Of a DNA stretch of 64,000 nt, positions 26,401 to 35,771 are shown piece after piece (position 1 is the stretch's first letter; the number at the start of each line of letters is the position of its first letter). A model generated the notes under the pieces. It made no database searches. It was given only the letters and a program-made list of their open reading frames with translations, and was not told the origin of the DNA. The stretch comes from an uncultured Hungatella sp. (GTDB lineage: Bacteria; Bacillota; Clostridia; Lachnospirales; Lachnospiraceae): the NCBI GenBank assembly GCA_947089145.1, contig CAMUJH010000003.1, positions 1-64,000 of the forward strand, in the 5' to 3' direction. The position numbers were made by a program, and so were the translations under genes.

Positions 26401-26650
26401 AGCATACCTTTTGGCACGAAGTGCCCCGCTCCGAAGGAGCTAAAATAAGGGATGCCCTTGGGTATACCTTTTGGCACGAAGTGCCCCGCTCCGAAGGAGC
26501 TGAAATAAGGGATGCCCTTGGGTATACCTTTCGGCACGAAGTGCCCCGCTCCGAAGGAGCTAAAATAGGGGATGCCCTTGGGGTATACCTTTCGGCACGA
26601 AGTGCCCCGCTCCTGAGGGCTCTGAAGGTAAGGTGTGCCCTTTGGGTATA
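26401..26650 (+). repeat. 60-bp tandem palindromic repeat, four units
   Basis: Units begin at 26401, 26461, 26521 and 26581; the last is degenerate. Each unit has a GGTATACC-like palindrome (AGCATACC in unit 1), then GGCAC-GAA-GTGCC, GCTCC-GAA-GGAGC and an AAGGGATGCCCTT-type stem, so the transcript would be a row of small hairpins. Units 1-3 differ at only a few bases. It fills the 301-base gap between two cell wall genes. It is not CRISPR, because there are no unique spacers. Confidence 0.9.
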
Positions 26651-26671
26651 CATAAGAATTTGAGGTGCAAT

Positions 26672-27640
26672 ATGATTAACGAAACCATACTTGCGATTAT
26701 CATCGCTTTTGCAATCAGCGCTGTCCTGTGCCCCATTGTGATTCCCTTTCTGCACAAGCTGAAATTTGGGCAGCAGGTCCGGGACGACGGCCCCCAGACC
26801 CATTTAAAAAAAGCGGGAACGCCTACAATGGGCGGCCTGATTATTTTGGGAAGCATTATTATTACATCCATGTTTTACCTGAGGGATTACCCCAAGATGA
26901 TCCCGGTGCTGTTTGTCACTGTGGGATTTGGCATTATTGGCTTTCTGGACGATTATATTAAGATTGTCATGAAACGCTCAGAAGGGCTGAACCCAAAGCA
27001 GAAGCTTCTGGGGCAGATCGTCATTACAGGAGTATTTACTTACTATCTGGTAAATTCCGGGGAGGTGGGAACAGCCGCCTTGATTCCTTTCACAGGAGGA
27101 TTTGACAGAGGATATTTCCTGAACTTCGGGATTTTATATGTGCCTTTTGTGTTTGTGGTCATGCTTGGGACAGACAACGGAGTAAACTTTACCGACGGCC
27201 TGGATGGGCTGTGCACCAGCGTTACCATACTGGTGGCCACGTTTCTGACCATTATCGCCCTGGGGGAGAAAAGCGGAATCAGTCCCATAACCGGAGCCGT
27301 GGTGGGAAGCCTTTTAGGGTTTCTGCTGTTTAACGTATATCCGGCCAAGGTATTCATGGGGGATACAGGCTCTCTGGCTTTGGGGGGATTTGTGGCTTCC
27401 AGCGCCTGCATGATGCAGATTCCGCTGTTTATTCCTATTATCGGGCTGATCTATCTGGTGGAAGTATTGTCGGTTATCATTCAGGTGACATATTTTAAAA
27501 AGACAGGGGGAAAAAGGGTCTTTAAAATGGCTCCCATCCATCACCACTTTGAGCTGTGCGGATGGTCAGAGACCCGGGTGGTGGCAGTATTTTCCATTAT
27601 CACAGCCATTCTTTGCTTAATAGCGTACTTAGGATTGTAG
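26672..27640 (+). CDS. mraY: Phospho-N-acetylmuramoyl-pentapeptide transferase
   Basis: Integral membrane enzyme that transfers phospho-MurNAc-pentapeptide to undecaprenyl phosphate, making lipid I. The 322 residues form about ten TM helices. Key motifs are DDGPQTHLKKAGTPTMGG near 38-55, the FLDDYIK aspartates, NFTDGLDGL, and the late KVFMGDTGSLALGG and PIHHHFE segments. GAGGTG at 26662 supports ATG 26672. An upstream in-frame start would lie inside the repeat array and is rejected. Confidence 0.97.
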   Translation: MINETILAIIIAFAISAVLCPIVIPFLHKLKFGQQVRDDGPQTHLKKAGTPTMGGLIILGSIIITSMFYLRDYPKMIPVLFVTVGFGIIGFLDDYIKIVMKRSEGLNPKQKLLGQIVITGVFTYYLVNSGEVGTAALIPFTGGFDRGYFLNFGILYVPFVFVVMLGTDNGVNFTDGLDGLCTSVTILVATFLTIIALGEKSGISPITGAVVGSLLGFLLFNVYPAKVFMGDTGSLALGGFVASSACMMQIPLFIPIIGLIYLVEVLSVIIQVTYFKKTGGKRVFKMAPIHHHFELCGWSETRVVAVFSIITAILCLIAYLGL

Positions 27641-27651
27641 GAGGAAGGAAT

Positions 27652-29016
27652 ATGAGCCGGAGTCAGAAAGTGCTGGTGGCGGGAACAGGGATCAGCGGGA
27701 TCTCGTCCGCAAGACTTCTTCTGGATAAAGGCGGCGAGGTGATCCTTTATGACGGGAACGCCGGCCTGGATGCACAGAAGATAAGAAGTGAGTTTGAAGA
27801 GGATGCGAAGATTACCATTTTGCTGGGGGAACTGGAGCGGCAGGATTTGGCAGGAGTAGAGCTGTGCATCATCAGCCCGGGTATTTCTCTGGAGGCCCCA
27901 TTTGTGGCAATGCTTGACGCCGCACGGATTCCCATCTGGGGGGAAATTCAACTGGCATATCAGTGCTCCAGAGGGCGTTTGGCGGCTATTACCGGGACCA
28001 ATGGAAAGACCACCACCACGGCTCTGGTGGGGGAGATCATGAAGTCTAAGTATGAAGACGTATATGTGGTGGGGAATATCGGCATTCCCTATACGCAGAT
28101 AGCTTTGGAGACGAAAGATACCAGCGTTACCGTGGCGGAAGTGTCCAGCTTCCAGCTGGAAACCATCATGGATTTCAGGCCTGATGTCAGCGCCATTTTG
28201 AATATTACTCCGGATCATCTGAACCGCCATCATACCATGGAAAATTACATTGCAGTGAAAGAAAGCATTACCATGAACCAGGAAGCCCAGGACATCTGCG
28301 TCTTAAATTATGATGATCCGGTTCTGCGGGCCTTCGGTTCGCCGGAAAATGAACAGCGCAGATGCAAAGTGATTTTCTTCAGTTCCCGGACAGCCCTGGC
28401 CGAAGGGTACTATCTGGACGGAGATATGATCTGCTTTGCCCACAATGGCCGCATCAGCGATATTGTAAATGTAAAGGAATTAAAGCTGCTAGGGCGGCAT
28501 AATTATGAAAATGTAATGGCGGCAATTGCCATCAGTTCCGCCATGGGAGTGTCCATTGACCGGATACGGCGCACGGTAAAGGCATTTAAGGCAGTGGAGC
28601 ATCGGATCGAGTTTGTGCTGGAACGCTCAGGAGTGAAGTATTACAATGACTCGAAGGGGACGAACCCGGATGCGGCGATTCAGGCCATCCGAGCCATGCC
28701 CGGGCCCATCCTGCTCATTGCCGGGGGATACGACAAAGAGGCAAAGTATGATGACTGGGTGGAAGAGTTTGAAGGGCGGGTTAAATACCTGGTGCTTATA
28801 GGCCAGACCAGGGATAAAATTGCAGAGTGTGCAAAAGAACACGGCTTTACGGACATCATGTATGCAGAGGATATGTCCGAGGCCGTAAGGGTGTGCGCCT
28901 CTTATGCCAACATGGGAGATTACGTCCTGCTTTCCCCGGCCTGCGCAAGCTGGGGGATGTTCCGCAATTATGAGGAGCGGGGAAGGATTTTCAAAGAGTG
29001 CGTCAGAAATCTGTGA
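27652..29016 (+). CDS. murD: UDP-N-acetylmuramoylalanine--D-glutamate ligase
   Basis: Cytoplasmic Mur ligase, 454 residues, which adds D-Glu to UDP-MurNAc-L-Ala using ATP. The N-terminal Rossmann domain starts VLVAGTGISGISSARLL, the ATP-binding loop is GTNGKTTTT, the central domain has NITPDHLNRH, and YNDSKGTNPDA is the domain 3 motif. AGGAGGAAGG supports ATG 27652, although the frame is open upstream into mraY. It is the only Mur ligase in this cluster. Confidence 0.97.
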   Translation: MSRSQKVLVAGTGISGISSARLLLDKGGEVILYDGNAGLDAQKIRSEFEEDAKITILLGELERQDLAGVELCIISPGISLEAPFVAMLDAARIPIWGEIQLAYQCSRGRLAAITGTNGKTTTTALVGEIMKSKYEDVYVVGNIGIPYTQIALETKDTSVTVAEVSSFQLETIMDFRPDVSAILNITPDHLNRHHTMENYIAVKESITMNQEAQDICVLNYDDPVLRAFGSPENEQRRCKVIFFSSRTALAEGYYLDGDMICFAHNGRISDIVNVKELKLLGRHNYENVMAAIAISSAMGVSIDRIRRTVKAFKAVEHRIEFVLERSGVKYYNDSKGTNPDAAIQAIRAMPGPILLIAGGYDKEAKYDDWVEEFEGRVKYLVLIGQTRDKIAECAKEHGFTDIMYAEDMSEAVRVCASYANMGDYVLLSPACASWGMFRNYEERGRIFKECVRNL

Positions 29017-29144
29017 TGGCTGTCAACCTTCTAAAAAGCCGCCGGCCAAAAGAAAAGCAATTGCCAGCCAGGATAACACAGGGCAGATTGTAAGAGTTGG
29101 CTTTGAAGGCAGCATAGGAAAGGGCTGGTAGGAAGGAGGCTGTT

Positions 29145-30287
29145 TTGCCCAAAAAAAAGAAGAAGAAAGTAAGGCGGTTTTATGATTACAGCCTTCTGTT
29201 CACCGTCGTGTTTCTTACGATTTTTGGATTAGTCATGATATACAGCAGCAGCTCCTACATGGCGCAGATCAATTATGAAGGAAATGCAGGATACTTTATG
29301 ACCAGGCAGGCAATCATTGCCCTGGGCGGATTTTTCCTTATGATTCTGATTTCCAAAATGGATTATCATTGGTATGCCAGGTTTTCCCAGCTGGCTATTC
29401 TGGTATCCTGGGGGCTTATGATCGCGGTAAGCCTGTTTGGGAGGGAGGTTAACGGTAAAAAGAGGTGGCTTGGAGTGGGGCCATTAAGCTTTCAGCCTAC
29501 GGAACTGGTTAAAATTACGGTTATTGTAGCCATGGCTGTTCTCATTACCAGGATCGGAAGGGATGTGGACAGGATTGCCGGGGTGGCAAGGGCGGTGCTC
29601 ATCGTGGTTCCGCTGGCGGGAATCGTAGCCGCCAACAACCTAAGCTCCGGAATAATTATTGCAGGCATCGGATTTGTCATGATGTTTGTAGCCAGCAAGA
29701 AAAGGCTGCCCTATGCCTTATGCGTGCTGGCGGCAGCTTTGATACTTATATTTGCAGGGCCTATCGGCCATGCGCTGACAGCCATGAAAATTTTAAAGCC
29801 CTATCAGTTAAACCGGATCAATGTGTGGCTGAATCCGGAGGCGTATCCCTCCACAGGCGGCTACCAGGTGCTGCAGGGCCTTTATGCCATCGGATCGGGA
29901 GGGCTCTTTGGAAAAGGCCTGGGGGAGAGCATTCAGAAGCTGGGGTTTGTTCCGGAATCCCAGAACGATATGATATTTTCCATTATCTGTGAGGAACTGG
30001 GGCTTTTTGGGGCGTGTCTTGTTATCTTTCTTTTTGTGTTTATGATATACAGGTTTCTGCTGATTGCCGGCAATGCGCCGGATTTGTTCGGGGCGCTGCT
30101 TGTGGTGGGAGTCATGGCTCATATTGCCATTCAGGTGATTCTGAACATTGCGGTGGTTACCAATACGATCCCCAACACAGGGATCACGCTGCCTTTTATC
30201 AGTTACGGAGGCACCTCCGTGCTGTTTTTGATGATTGAGATGGGCATGGTGCTCAGCGTGTCTAACCAGATAAAATTGGAACGGTAG
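29145..30287 (+). CDS. ftsW: FtsW/SpoVE family peptidoglycan glycosyltransferase
   Basis: SEDS-family membrane protein, 380 residues and about ten TM helices, which polymerises glycan from lipid II with a class B PBP partner. Visible motifs are VNGKKRWLGVGPLSFQPTELVK (split at GVG), the long loop with YPSTGGYQVLQGLYAIGSGG, and the C-terminal NTIPNTGITLPFISYGGTSV. The start is TTG, placed after GGAAGGAGG at 29131-29139. Both PBP partners are upstream in the same cluster. Whether it serves division (FtsW) or the cortex (SpoVE) is open. Confidence 0.94.
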   Translation: MPKKKKKKVRRFYDYSLLFTVVFLTIFGLVMIYSSSSYMAQINYEGNAGYFMTRQAIIALGGFFLMILISKMDYHWYARFSQLAILVSWGLMIAVSLFGREVNGKKRWLGVGPLSFQPTELVKITVIVAMAVLITRIGRDVDRIAGVARAVLIVVPLAGIVAANNLSSGIIIAGIGFVMMFVASKKRLPYALCVLAAALILIFAGPIGHALTAMKILKPYQLNRINVWLNPEAYPSTGGYQVLQGLYAIGSGGLFGKGLGESIQKLGFVPESQNDMIFSIICEELGLFGACLVIFLFVFMIYRFLLIAGNAPDLFGALLVVGVMAHIAIQVILNIAVVTNTIPNTGITLPFISYGGTSVLFLMIEMGMVLSVSNQIKLER

Positions 30288-30394
30288 GGTGAGGGCCAGC
30301 ATTGGAAAAACGGCGGAATGCATGGGGAAAGACGTGCAACAGACATGCAGAATTTACATAGGATAGTATATAGGAAACCCAAGGAGGGAACAGG

Positions 30395-31645
30395 TTGTCT
30401 GCGATTGTAGTCCAGGGTTACTGTCCGCTAAAAGGTGAGATCGAGATTCAGGGATCAAAAAACGCTGCGCTGCCTATGATGGCAGCCGCACTGCTTCATA
30501 AAGGCACTACAGTATTGAAATATGTCCCCATAATACAGGACGTTTTCTGTATGATGGGGATATTGGAGTCTATGGGCTGTGCCTGCAGCCGGAATGGGCA
30601 CACGCTGGTTATTGACGCCAGGCATATAAAGACAGCCAGAATCCCCAGGGAAAGCGGAAAGGCCATGCGGTCGTCAATAGTGGTTTTAGGCGCCCTTCTT
30701 GGAAGATGCATGGAAGGCGAGGCCTATTATCCCGGGGGATGTTCCATCGGAAGCAGGCCAATTGACCTGCATCTGGCGGCCCTTAGGCACATGGGTGCAG
30801 AGATTGCGGAGAAAGATGAAATGATCATTGCCAGGACCCGGGGGCTTAGGGGTGCAGAGATTACGCTTTCCTATCCCAGCGTGGGAGCCACGGAAAACGT
30901 GATTCTGGCAGCAGTAAAAGCCAAGGGAACCACGATCCTAAAGGGCGCGGCCATGGAACCGGAGATTGATGCGCTGTGCGGGCTGCTTTGTGCCATGGGG
31001 GCGGATATAGAGGGAATCGGGACCTCGATCCTGACCATACGGGGGACAGATGAGCTGCATGATACGGAGTACCAGGTTCCGGGAGATCGGATTGTAACGG
31101 GAACCTACCTCTCAGCGGTCATGGCGGCAGGCGGAGAGGCTGCCTTTCGCAGGGGAAGCCCCCAGCACCTTGGATGCGTTTTGGATACCATGCAGCATAT
31201 GGGGGCGGACATCCGGGTAACCGGGGATGTGACAGAAATAAAAATGGAAAGACGGCCCAAAGGCATTTTTATTACCACCAGCCCCTATCCTGGATTTCCC
31301 ACAGATTTGCAGTCTATGGCCATGGTGCTTTTGGCTGTTGGAAATGGAAAAGGGCGCTTGAAGGAAACGGTATTTGAGGGAAGATTTGCCACTGCAAAAC
31401 AATTGCATAAAATGGGCGCAGAGATTATAATAGAAGGAAGCGAAGCCCGCATTACAGGAAAAGGTTCTTTAAAAGGAACGGCAGTGAAAGCCTGCGACCT
31501 GCGAGGCGGTGCGGCTCTGGTGGTTGCAGGGCTCAGGGCAGATGGAGAAACCAGAATTACGGACTGTCACCATATCTTGCGGGGATATGAAGACATCTGC
31601 CGGGATTTACAGAATCTGGGGGGCAGTATACGGAGAGAATCATGA
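30395..31645 (+). CDS. murA: UDP-N-acetylglucosamine 1-carboxyvinyltransferase
   Basis: First committed enzyme of peptidoglycan synthesis, transferring enolpyruvate from PEP to UDP-GlcNAc. At 416 residues it is of normal length, two repeats of an inside-out barrel. The start GCPLKGEIEIQGSKNAALPM-like segment (here YCPLKGEIEIQGSKNAALP) and the catalytic loop YYPGGCSIGSRPIDLHL, with the fosfomycin-target Cys, are intact. The start is TTG behind AAGGAGGG. It overlaps divIB by 4 bases. A second murA copy is common in Firmicutes but would be outside this window. Confidence 0.95.
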   Translation: MSAIVVQGYCPLKGEIEIQGSKNAALPMMAAALLHKGTTVLKYVPIIQDVFCMMGILESMGCACSRNGHTLVIDARHIKTARIPRESGKAMRSSIVVLGALLGRCMEGEAYYPGGCSIGSRPIDLHLAALRHMGAEIAEKDEMIIARTRGLRGAEITLSYPSVGATENVILAAVKAKGTTILKGAAMEPEIDALCGLLCAMGADIEGIGTSILTIRGTDELHDTEYQVPGDRIVTGTYLSAVMAAGGEAAFRRGSPQHLGCVLDTMQHMGADIRVTGDVTEIKMERRPKGIFITTSPYPGFPTDLQSMAMVLLAVGNGKGRLKETVFEGRFATAKQLHKMGAEIIIEGSEARITGKGSLKGTAVKACDLRGGAALVVAGLRADGETRITDCHHILRGYEDICRDLQNLGGSIRRES

Positions 31646-32370
31646 GAAATTTTAAAATGAAAAGGCCCAGGGCTGCCCTTTTGTGGGTTGCGGCCGTAGG
31701 GCTTGCTCTTGGAATCGCTGCCATGTCATTAACAATACGGCAAGTGACAGTAAGCGGCAACAACCGGTACACCAGCCAGGAACTGGTGGATATGATCTTT
31801 AAAACCAAGACGGACAGAAACACGCTGTACTGCTATGGAAAGGATAAGCTTGTGGAACATCAGCAGATTCCCTTTGTGGAAGACTATCAGCTGGTGTTCC
31901 GCGGACCTTTTGAAGTGGAAATCATTGTTCACGAGAAGAGCGTGGTAGGTTATGTAACCTATATGAGCAGCTGCATGTACTTTGACAAGGACGGCATAAT
32001 TGTGGAGAGCACCAATGAGGAGGTGGAAGGCATCCCCAGGATCGCAGGGCTGGAATACGGGCAGATCGTGCTGCACAAGCCGCTTCCTGTGGCAGACGAA
32101 GATATTTTTGGGCAGATCCTGATTTTAACCCAGGTTTTGTCCACCTATGATCTGAAAGTCAACAGAATACAGTATGACGGAAAGGGGGATGCCACGCTTT
32201 ATATGGATGATTTGGAGGTGGTTTTGGGAGATAAATCCAATATTGACGGAAAAATTTTGAGGCTGTCAAACATGATGCCGGAGCTGGACGGGCTTAAGGG
32301 AACGCTGTATCTGGATACATATGACCCATCCAATAATCAGATGGCGTATACCTTCAAGAAGAACTCCTAA
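31642..32370 (+). CDS. divIB: FtsQ/DivIB cell division protein
   Basis: Bitopic division protein of 242 residues. A basic cytoplasmic N-terminus (1-12) leads to one TM helix (about 13-32) and the POTRA domain, which begins at VTVSGNNRYTSQELVDMIF. The beta domain follows, with EVEIIVHEKSVVGYV and a terminal region without further domains. It works with FtsL and DivIC to control the septal synthase. The ATG overlaps the murA stop, so it is translationally coupled. Identity rests on the POTRA pattern and position. Confidence 0.88.
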   Translation: MRNFKMKRPRAALLWVAAVGLALGIAAMSLTIRQVTVSGNNRYTSQELVDMIFKTKTDRNTLYCYGKDKLVEHQQIPFVEDYQLVFRGPFEVEIIVHEKSVVGYVTYMSSCMYFDKDGIIVESTNEEVEGIPRIAGLEYGQIVLHKPLPVADEDIFGQILILTQVLSTYDLKVNRIQYDGKGDATLYMDDLEVVLGDKSNIDGKILRLSNMMPELDGLKGTLYLDTYDPSNNQMAYTFKKNS

Positions 32371-32387
32371 AAAGTTGAAAAAAACAG

Positions 32388-32416
32388 TTGATATTTTAGG
32401 GGAAATAAAATATAGT
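32388..32416 (+). promoter_or_regulatory. Promoter upstream of ftsZ
   Basis: TTGATA (32388-32393) and TATAGT (32411-32416) are spaced by 17 bases. It lies in the 267-base gap between divIB and ftsZ, which gives ftsZ its own transcription and a leader of about 215 bases. Confidence 0.7.
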
Positions 32417-32637
32417 ATTAGGTAGGTTTGATTATGCCCAGGCGGGACAGGCTATGGATGCATCCCTTTTTTGCGGCAGCGCATTTGTACGGGAAGCGTG
32501 CTGCGGGATGCCCCAAAAGAAAAGGCAAGGGTATATCCTGTCCAAAGGCAGATGGGCTGCTTGCGTCTGCAAAGAAGACATCAGGGATTTACATAGGGAA
32601 AAGCAGAGATTATCGATAGGTTGAAGGAGGAAGTATC

Positions 32638-33924
32638 TTGTTAGAGATTAAGATAAACGAGGCCGAGAATACGGCACGGATCATAGTGGTAGGCGTAGGC
32701 GGCGCAGGAAATAATGCGGTGAACCGCATGATTGACGAGAACATTGCGGGAGTTGAATTTATCGGAGTCAATACGGACAAGCAGGCCCTTGGCTTCTGCA
32801 AAGCCCCCACTGCCATGCAGATCGGCGAGAAGCTTACCAAAGGACTGGGAGCAGGCGCAAGACCGGATATCGGCGAGAAGGCAGCTGAGGAAAGTTCCGA
32901 GGAACTGGCACAGGCCCTTAAGGGAGCTGACATGGTGTTTGTCACCTGCGGCATGGGCGGCGGCACCGGAACGGGGGCTGCCCCTGTAGTGGCCAGGATT
33001 GCCAAAGACATGGGCATTCTTACGGTAGGCGTGGTGACAAAGCCCTTTAAGTTTGAGGCCAGAACCCGGATGACCAATGCCCTTCAGGGGATCGAGCGCC
33101 TGAAAGAAAGCGTGGATACTCTGATCGTTATTCCCAATGACAAGCTTTTGGAGATCGTGGATCGCAGGACTACCATGCCGGATGCCCTGAAAAAGGCTGA
33201 CGAGGTTCTTCAGCAGGCCGTTCAGGGAATTACGGATTTGATCAATGTGCCGGGCCTTATTAATCTGGACTTTGCGGATGTCCAGACCGTTATGATTGAC
33301 AAGGGAATCGCCCACATCGGCATCGGCAGGGCAAAAGGAGACGAAAAGGCGGTGGAAGCCGTAAAACAGGCGGTATCCAGCCCGCTTTTGGAGACTACCA
33401 TCGAGGGAGCCTCCCATGTGATTATCAATATCTCAGGAGATATCAGCCTTATTGAAGCCAATGAGGCCGCAAGCTATGTACAGGAGCTGGCAGGGGAGGA
33501 AGCCAATATTATTTTCGGCGCCATGTACGATGAAAGCGCCCAGGACGAGGCCGTTATTACGGTTATCGCCACCGGCCTGGACGGACACGTGCCGTCAGCG
33601 GCAACCAATGTGTCAGGAGCCATGTCAGGATTTAATTCTTACAACCGGCAGAAAGCCCAGTCGGAGGCAGCGGCGGCAGCTCCGGTGAACCAGGGCTATA
33701 ATACAGGCAGGCCTGCTGCGCCTCAGGGGCAGCCGCCTTTGCGCACTGTGCCGGGGGGAAATCAGAGACAGATGCCTCCTCAGCAGGGCGGCATGGGAAT
33801 GGGCGGGCAGCAGCCCGGGCCGAACCAGGTGCCGCCGCAGCCTGGAACGCCTTACAGGCCTAACGTGAATGTGAAGGATATCAGCATACCGGACTTTTTG
33901 AGGAATAATAATAACAGGCGGTAG
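32638..33924 (+). CDS. ftsZ: Cell division protein FtsZ
   Basis: Tubulin-like GTPase that forms the division ring, 428 residues. The N-terminal GTPase domain has [13 protein letters not shown] and the tubulin signature [10 protein letters not shown], followed by the NxDFADV synergy region ([12 protein letters not shown]). A Gln/Pro/Gly-rich flexible linker (about 325-410) precedes the C-terminal peptide [12 protein letters not shown], which binds SepF or FtsA. The start is TTG behind GGAGGAAG. No ftsA is adjacent, so the membrane anchor must be encoded elsewhere. Confidence 0.97.
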   Translation: MLEIKINEAENTARIIVVGVGGAGNNAVNRMIDENIAGVEFIGVNTDKQALGFCKAPTAMQIGEKLTKGLGAGARPDIGEKAAEESSEELAQALKGADMVFVTCGMGGGTGTGAAPVVARIAKDMGILTVGVVTKPFKFEARTRMTNALQGIERLKESVDTLIVIPNDKLLEIVDRRTTMPDALKKADEVLQQAVQGITDLINVPGLINLDFADVQTVMIDKGIAHIGIGRAKGDEKAVEAVKQAVSSPLLETTIEGASHVIINISGDISLIEANEAASYVQELAGEEANIIFGAMYDESAQDEAVITVIATGLDGHVPSAATNVSGAMSGFNSYNRQKAQSEAAAAAPVNQGYNTGRPAAPQGQPPLRTVPGGNQRQMPPQQGGMGMGGQQPGPNQVPPQPGTPYRPNVNVKDISIPDFLRNNNNRR

Positions 33925-33961
33925 GAACCGGACAGGTTTTAGGCCGCAAAATACAGTGTTC

Positions 33962-34014
33962 AAAAAAGATGCCACAGAGCCATGGGAGAAGCCCGGGCGC
34001 TCTGCGGCATCTTT
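33962..34014 (+). terminator. Terminator after ftsZ
   Basis: AAGATGCCACAGAGC pairs with GCTCTGCGGCATCTT around an 18-base loop, with A and T runs on the two sides. It separates the division cluster from the sporulation locus. Confidence 0.88.
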
Positions 34015-34108
34015 TGATTTAATGGCGTTTGATTTTATGCGGCTGCATTATCTCAGTGTCGTTTTCTGTTTTTTTCCCCCGATAAATTTTCTTTGTCATT
34101 TTCCTGGT

Positions 34109-34142
34109 TTTGACAAATTTTTCCGTCATAATTTTTTATAAT
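34109..34142 (+). promoter_or_regulatory. spoIIG-type promoter with 21-bp spacer
   Basis: A consensus TTGACA (34110-34115) and a consensus TATAAT (34137-34142) are separated by 21 bases. The B. subtilis spoIIG promoter also has consensus hexamers too far apart (22 bases) and needs Spo0A~P. TTTGACA (34109-34115) reads TGTCAAA on the other strand, a one-mismatch Spo0A box over the -35. Confidence 0.65.
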
Positions 34143-34174
34143 AGGCCTGCAAGGCAGGAGGTGAGAACAGGTGC

Positions 34175-35041
34175 GTGGATCTTGACCTGTACATAGACAT
34201 TGTATTTTTCGTGAATTTTTTTATGGATCTGCTTCTGCTCATACTCCTGAAAAGGATTTTGAAGAAAGCGGCTTCATACAGGCGCCTTGGGATTGGGGCG
34301 GTTCTGGGAGGGCTTTTTGGGTGTTTGGAGATGTTCTGCCCCCAAATCCCAGGGGGTTTTTTTGCTGCTTTCTCTTTTGGCTTTGCCCTTTTGATGATTC
34401 TGGCTGCCTTTGGGTGGTCAGGCTGGAGGGAACTTGTAAAGGAGACAGGTACCCTTTTCATCCTGGCAATTGCGGCTGGCGGGACCATGGAGCTTATACT
34501 GCGCTGCACCAGAGCGGGATTTTATTTTTTGAAGGTTCTTTCAGGGGAAAGCGCTTATGTGATGCCTATGCTTTTATGGGTGTTTTTGGCAGCAGGCACT
34601 TTTTTTCTGGTTCTGGGGATCTGGCAGTTTGGGGACGAGGTGCGCAGGGAGAGGCGGAACCTTTACCCCCTGGTTCTGACGGACGGCAGGGTGAGGGCGG
34701 AAGCCGTGGGATACCTGGACACGGGAAACTGCCTGACAGAACCGGGCAGCAGGCAGGGCGTGCACATTGTGGCACAGCAGGTCTTTTGCCTGTTTCAGGA
34801 TTCTAAAGGGGAGAGAGCGATGATTCCTTACCACACCGTCGGGAATCCCTATGGTGTAATGGAAGGAATCAGGATTGAGAGAATGGAGATTATGCATAGC
34901 GGCGGCAAAATCAGGATTGATGCCCCGTGGATAGCAAAAGCGCCTTACGGCCTTTCTAAAAAAGGAGGATATCAGGTGCTGCTTTATGGGGAGACAACCA
35001 TCAGGGAGGAAAAAGAAGGAGGAATTGCAAGTGGTCATTAA
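34175..35041 (+). CDS. spoIIGA: Sigma-E processing peptidase SpoIIGA
   Basis: Membrane-embedded aspartic protease that cleaves pro-sigma-E in the mother cell after a forespore signal. The 288-residue protein has an N-terminal half of about five TM helices (1-150) and a C-terminal protease domain with the catalytic Asp in [12 protein letters not shown] (DTG at 182-184). The start is GTG, 10 bases after AGGAGGTGA. It overlaps sigE by 11 bases. The promoter is of the spoIIG kind. Confidence 0.92.
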   Translation: MDLDLYIDIVFFVNFFMDLLLLILLKRILKKAASYRRLGIGAVLGGLFGCLEMFCPQIPGGFFAAFSFGFALLMILAAFGWSGWRELVKETGTLFILAIAAGGTMELILRCTRAGFYFLKVLSGESAYVMPMLLWVFLAAGTFFLVLGIWQFGDEVRRERRNLYPLVLTDGRVRAEAVGYLDTGNCLTEPGSRQGVHIVAQQVFCLFQDSKGERAMIPYHTVGNPYGVMEGIRIERMEIMHSGGKIRIDAPWIAKAPYGLSKKGGYQVLLYGETTIREEKEGGIASGH

Positions 35042-35771
35042 AGTATCCATACCAAATCGTTTTCAATTTAAGACAGTGCCCAGTTTCAGGACCATGCTGT
35101 TTCAGCGGGAGGGAGAGGTGCACTATATCGGCGGCGCGGATATTCTGCCGGCGCCTTTGGACAACGAGGAAGAGGCAAGATACATTGAAAAGCTGGGAAC
35201 CCAGGAGGCGGAGGAGGCAAAGTCCGCGCTTATTGAGCACAACCTCCGTCTGGTGGTGTACATAGCAAAGAAATTTGACAATACCAGCGTAGGGGTGGAG
35301 GATCTGATCTCCATTGGAACCATTGGGCTGATCAAAGCGATCAACACATTTAATCCGGGGAAGAACATTAAGCTGGCCACTTATGCGTCCAGGTGTATTG
35401 AAAATGAGATACTTATGTATTTAAGAAGAAATAACAAGACAAAAATGGAGGTATCCATTGACGAGCCGCTGAATGTGGACTGGGACGGGAACGAGCTGCT
35501 TTTATCGGACATTTTGGGGACGGATGAGGACGTGATCTACCGGGATCTGGAGTATGAGACAGAAAAAGACCTTCTGAACCTGGCCATCAGCAGGCTTAGT
35601 CCAAGGGAAAGAAAGATCGTGGAGCTAAGGTATGGGCTGACCAATGAGGACGGGGAAGAGATGACTCAGAAGGAAGTGGCGGATCTGCTTGGGATCTCCC
35701 AGTCTTATATATCCAGGCTGGAGAAGAAAATTATGAAAAGGCTTAAGAAAGAGATTGTCAGGTTTGAATAG
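35031..35771 (+). CDS. sigE: RNA polymerase sporulation sigma factor SigE
   Basis: Early mother-cell sigma factor, 246 residues from GTG 35031, with AAGGAGG at 35016-35022. An N-terminal pro-sequence (about 1-28) precedes [14 protein letters not shown], the start of the mature form. Region 2 has [12 protein letters not shown] and [18 protein letters not shown], the -10 helix region has [20 protein letters not shown], and region 4 ends with [20 protein letters not shown]. It is activated by SpoIIGA, encoded just upstream. sigG, which often follows sigE, is not here. Confidence 0.96.
   Translation: MVIKVSIPNRFQFKTVPSFRTMLFQREGEVHYIGGADILPAPLDNEEEARYIEKLGTQEAEEAKSALIEHNLRLVVYIAKKFDNTSVGVEDLISIGTIGLIKAINTFNPGKNIKLATYASRCIENEILMYLRRNNKTKMEVSIDEPLNVDWDGNELLLSDILGTDEDVIYRDLEYETEKDLLNLAISRLSPRERKIVELRYGLTNEDGEEMTQKEVADLLGISQSYISRLEKKIMKRLKKEIVRFE

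Noticed and set aside
26401-26650. CRISPR-like array
   Set aside because: Units are contiguous with no unique spacers, and no cas gene is nearby.
26421-26663. Open frames through the 60-bp repeats on both strands
   Set aside because: 60 is a multiple of 3, so a frame without stops stays open by repetition. There is no ribosome site, and the palindromes explain the DNA better.
32428-32619. 63-codon open frame before ftsZ
   Set aside because: It has no ribosome site and an odd Cys/Lys/Arg-rich composition, and lies in the ftsZ leader after a good promoter.
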